Origin: Linnemannia schmuckeri
Lineage: Eukaryota; Mortierellomycota; Mortierellomycetes; Mortierellales; Mortierellaceae
Direction of reading: 5' to 3'
Assembly (NCBI GenBank): GCA_029449235.1
Contig: JANATG010000006.1
Span: 2,418,001-2,482,000, forward strand
DNA length: 64,000 nucleotides
The position numbers and the translations under genes were made by a program. The notes beneath the pieces are model-generated. The model was not told where the DNA came from and made no database searches. It saw only the letters and a program-made list of their open reading frames with translations. Below, in pieces: positions 61,038 to 64,000 of this stretch. The number at the start of each line of letters is the position of its first letter. Within the stretch, counting starts at the first letter, position 1.

Positions 61038-61696
61038 TTGTTGCAAAATAAGGTGATGGCTAGGCAGCGGTGGCGACGCCTTAGATTAGCAGCCATATTC
61101 TTTGTAGATATAGTATTAGTAGTGTGCTCAGCCCTCTTGTCTACTCTTTGTCCTTTTACACATCACTTCTTGGACGAGAGCAGTACTAACAAGAGTTTTG
61201 CTGGCGCGCTGCAATGTATTGTTTCGTGTGGTTCCTTAGGACACTATTATCACTACCCCCGTACCAATTGAGGACTTAACAGCGGTCCTACAACTCTGGC
61301 CCTCGACCCTCTCCCTGAGTCACAGTAACTATATAAGCCACATTTTAGGCCCCTTAATAAAACAGCATATTGCTATTCAGGGAGAGGGTCGAAGGCCAGA
61401 GTTGTAGGACCGCTGTTAAGTCCTCAATTGGTACGGAGAGAAGGAGTTGTAGGTTGAAGGGGGGTTGATAATAGGGAGTAGTGATAATAGTGTCCTAAAG
61501 AATCACACGAAACGATACACTGCAGCGCGCCAGCGAAACTCTTGTTAGTACTGCTCTCGTCCAAGAAGTGATGTGTAAAAGGACAAAGAGTAGACAAGAG
61601 GGCTGAGCACACTACTAATACTATATCTACAAAGAATATGGCTGCTAATCTAAGGCGTCGCCACCGCTGCCTAGCCATTACCTTATTTTGCAACAA
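61038..61696. repeat. Inverted pair of the ~320-bp dispersed repeat
   Basis: Plus copy 61038-61318 and minus copy 61377-61696, spacer ~58 bp. The plus arm lacks ~40 bp around the ccttcaacctacaactcctt segment that is present in the minus arm and in the solo copy at 30942-31265. The pair could fold into a long hairpin. Confidence 0.88.
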
Positions 61697-61757
61697 TATG
61701 ATGCCTTTTTTGGCTTCAGTAAATATGTAGACATTACCCTTCAGCACTCATTTCAAA

Positions 61758-62194
61758 ATGGAATCGTCTGGTGATGAGCTATTCGCAAGGAGTCATTCCT
61801 CCTCTCCGGTACCTTCACCTACGCCTTTGCAGAACGAAGAAGCTGTACCTTCTCACTGGCTTTTTGCTAACAAAAAGGCCACTGCAAAGAGAGTAAGTTA
61901 TTTCAAATGCTGCTTGCTTCTACCTTTTCAGGGAAAGCCAAGTCTAACTTGTTTATGTCAATACTTCCTGTACAGGGCAAAAAAAAACGCTCTCACAAAT
62001 GAGCAACGGAAGCGACTATGGACCTCACCATGCGATACATCGATGGCGAGCCAGGTACTATTGAATATCCTGCTGAGGGAGACACTTATGTGGCAACTCT
62101 CAAAGCGTTGAAGGGATGGCGAGAAGCTTTGCACAGAAGTATGTTGTCAAACGTGACCCAGCCCACACTCACTACATTTTTCAAGGCCACATAA
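61758..62194 (+). pseudogene. Internally deleted transposase-like gene remnant
   Basis: A first exon of 45 codons (from ATG 61758 to a donor GTAAGT at ~61893; Ser/Pro-rich, with SHWLFANKKATAKR) faces an acceptor near 61976. The following text is in another frame and contains DLTMRYIDGEPGTIEYPAEG, TLKALKGWREALHRSML and the terminal QPTLTTFFKAT before TAA. The middle, where a DDE core would be, is absent. The C-terminal FF motif resembles the ends of pogo/Tigger transposases. Confidence 0.5.
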
Positions 62195-62622
62195 GTCTTC
62201 TGCTCGCAGCTGAAATAAAATAAAATATAACGATTCAATACCAATGGAATTGCTTATAGTATACACATCGACAGCATCGATATACTATAGGAGAAAACGA
62301 TAGTATATACTATAAGCAAGCCTAAATCTCGGTTTCCAAAAAAAAAATGCTATAGGGGGGGGAGGATATACTATAGGTGATTATGCTATAGGGGGGAGGG
62401 GGGTACGACTCTATACTTTATCGCACCATTCACTGAGAACACAAACTCTGCACTATATCCACCGAGCGCATTCTTTGGCCATCTTGTCCACATGATAATT
62501 CTTGGCATGGACATCATCTGATTGCGACTCTTCTTGACCTTTGCTAAAACAATTAAAAGTACACTACTTCATTGCGTAGAAGTTCAATCTACTGAGCTAA
62601 ATACACTAACTAAATTACAGAT

Positions 62623-64000
62623 TTACCATAGGGAGCACTTGTTGACAGGGTTCATGGGAGTCCCTTTCCTACACTTGAACGCCCTCGCAAAATCCTCCGA
62701 ATTCTGAACAGCACCAATAACCCTCCACCGCGCGGGAGAGTGCGAATCCGTCTTCACTTGATCCGCCAACCCCTGCGCCGTCCTCTTTTCACACCACCCC
62801 CTCCCAAAGCTCACAAAGAACAGCTGCTCGGGTGTGTACTTCTCGAGCCCAGGGAGCTTGAAGTTCTTGCGGGTGATGCCCTGCGGATCAGACAGATAGG
62901 CCTCGTGCCAGGCGCGGAAGGCGTATTTGATCCCGCCGTTGTCGGCAATGTTTTCGCCGAGGGTTTGTTCGCCGGAAAGGTGGATCGATTGGTTAGAGGG
63001 ACCGGTGACGGTGTAGGCGGAGTATTGGGAGACCATGCAGGTCGCTTTTTCTTCGAATCTTTGGGCTGTTACGGGGGTCCACCACTATTTTTTTTTTTTT
63101 TTTTGGAGGGCGAGAGAGAAAGAAGGATGGTTAGAAAAAAGGTTGTTAATGAAAATAATAATTTAAGATTTGATGCCGAGTTAGCGGGAGCAAACTAGGA
63201 GAGGAGAAAGCGCTTACGTTGGTATAGTTTCCGATGGCATCAAAGTCCATGCCTCGGTTATCGAAGCCGTGCTATATAAGAGAAACGAAAAGAAACGAAG
63301 AGAAAACATAGGAAGGCAAAGATGATCAGGAAACGCAAAGACCCAATCAGCAAGGGAGGAGAAGTCAACGACAAAAAACTTACGCCGATTTCGTGTCCGG
63401 CAACGCTTCCCATAGCACCATAGTTCATATAGTCCGGGTTGTTGGCATGGAACATCGGCGCCTGAAGTAAACCAGCAGGGAAATAAATCTCATTCGTCTG
63501 AGGACCGTAAAACGCATTCAACGTCTGTGGAGGTCCACCAGGAAGGAGCCCCTTATTAACAGGCTTATTGACCGTCGCAAACTGGGTCAAAGTAGACCAG
63601 ATCGAGTTTCGAGCACGGTTCCCGAAATAGTCGGTTGCGTTGATGGCAAGGTTGCTGTAGTATTCCTGCAAGGATTCGGAGGACGATGTGTTGGGTGAGT
63701 CGCTCGATTCGGCAACGAGTTCGACAATGGCTTTTAGTTTCTTAATAGCGCCAGTGAGGGTGGGTGTGTCAAGCCAGTCGAGTTTGGGCATGGATTCACT
63801 GTAGCTGGCGAGGATCTGGTGAATCATGCTCTTGAAGTAGATCTTGCTGTGCTCAGGTAAGGTCTGGTCGACAAAGTAGTGGCCGGCGATTTGACCCAGA
63901 TCGCTGTTGATGACTCCAGTACAGAATGATGCACGGTCGGCGGTGAGAGGCATATTGCTGTAATGAGCGCTTAGATGACCAGCATGATTCTCGATGATAC
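62623..64000 (-). CDS. Secreted-type M13 family metallopeptidase, copy 4 (partial, runs off the window)
   Basis: Three exons lie in the window on minus: 64000-63384 (3' part of the large exon 4, open to the edge), 63271-63218 and 63084-62623. The zinc site HEIGHGFD is split by the same intron as in the other copies, the substrate motif is LNAFYGPQTNEIYFPAGLLQ, the third zinc ligand is in GENIADNGG and the end is CSLW, so the catalytic part is complete. Exons 6 and 7 of the other copies (212 and 250 nt) are fused here into one exon of exactly 462 nt with no gain or loss, a precise intron loss. The signal peptide region lies outside the window, so secretion is inferred from the paralogues. A T run of ~17 on the plus strand, an A run on the coding strand, sits next to the intron 5 acceptor. 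Confidence 0.9.

Larger units (their letters stand above)
60963..62411. mobile_element. Defective TA-inserting transposon, pogo/Tigger-like by inference
   Basis: 1449 bp between TA dinucleotides at 60961-60962 and 62412-62413. The left end is CAGTCGTAC, then 15 C, then CTATAG; the right end read in reverse is GAGTCGTAC, a C-rich run and CTATAG, so one end base has changed. Both subterminal regions carry several tatagtata motifs. The interior holds an inverted pair of the ~320-bp repeat and a broken two-part reading frame. Start CAGT, TA target and the protein tail ending in a TTFFK motif suggest the pogo/Tigger group. I could not find a catalytic core, so the element is non-autonomous. Confidence 0.68.

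Overview
The window looks like nuclear DNA of a filamentous fungus, most likely an early-diverging Mucoromycota lineage close to Mortierella/Linnemannia. The support is short GT-AG introns in almost every gene (one GC-AG), fungal-type STRIPAK and V-ATPase assembly genes, and HCP-like Sel1-repeat and secreted M13 peptidase families that I recall from Mortierellaceae. The lineage is an inference from gene content; I ran no search. There are no rRNA or tRNA genes and no CRISPR array that I can support.

Layout. 1.6-9.0 kb is a compact housekeeping block: a VMA12/TMEM199-type V-ATPase assembly factor, a FAR11/STRIP-type STRIPAK subunit on the minus strand, and an FGGY-family pentulose kinase divergent from it. 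From 9.3 kb on the window is accessory. It holds (i) two very large paralogous proteins of a family I cannot name (9.3-13.2 kb plus; 31.9-36.0 kb minus); (ii) four secreted M13 (neprilysin-like) metallopeptidase genes (15.9, 43.5, 55.3 and 62.6 kb, the last cut by the window edge) and the relic of a fifth at 36.2 kb; (iii) four Sel1-repeat (HCP-like) genes, two intact with nine repeats each (28.7-30.6 and 41.1-42.9 kb) and two decayed with three repeats (19.4-20.6 and 26.8-28.0 kb); (iv) a small cysteine-rich secreted protein at 24.8 kb; (v) a 1698-residue low-complexity, coiled-coil and lysine-rich protein at 48.7-54.0 kb; (vi) two decayed TA-inserting DNA transposons at 59.5-60.7 kb (Tc1/mariner) and 61.0-62.4 kb (pogo/Tigger-like by inference), a ~320-bp dispersed repeat present three times, and several gene relics.

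Exon models were built by hand from splice sites and paralogue alignment. The M13 models are strong: exons 2, 3, 5, 6 and 7 have lengths 100, 83, 54, 212 and 250 nt in every complete copy, and the fourth copy has exons 6 and 7 fused exactly (462 nt). All four Sel1 copies share a first exon of exactly 245 nt.

How it fits together. The first 9 kb is ordinary core biology. The rest is a duplicating, decaying neighbourhood of secreted peptidases, repeat-scaffold proteins, an orphan giant family and transposons. The most notable signals are a sequence block with a TATA-like element kept upstream of all four Sel1 copies, the unnamed giant paralogue pair with a nearly invariant N-terminal module, the M13 expansion with one precise intron loss, and premature stops in duplicated copies that often look like CpA-to-TpA changes.
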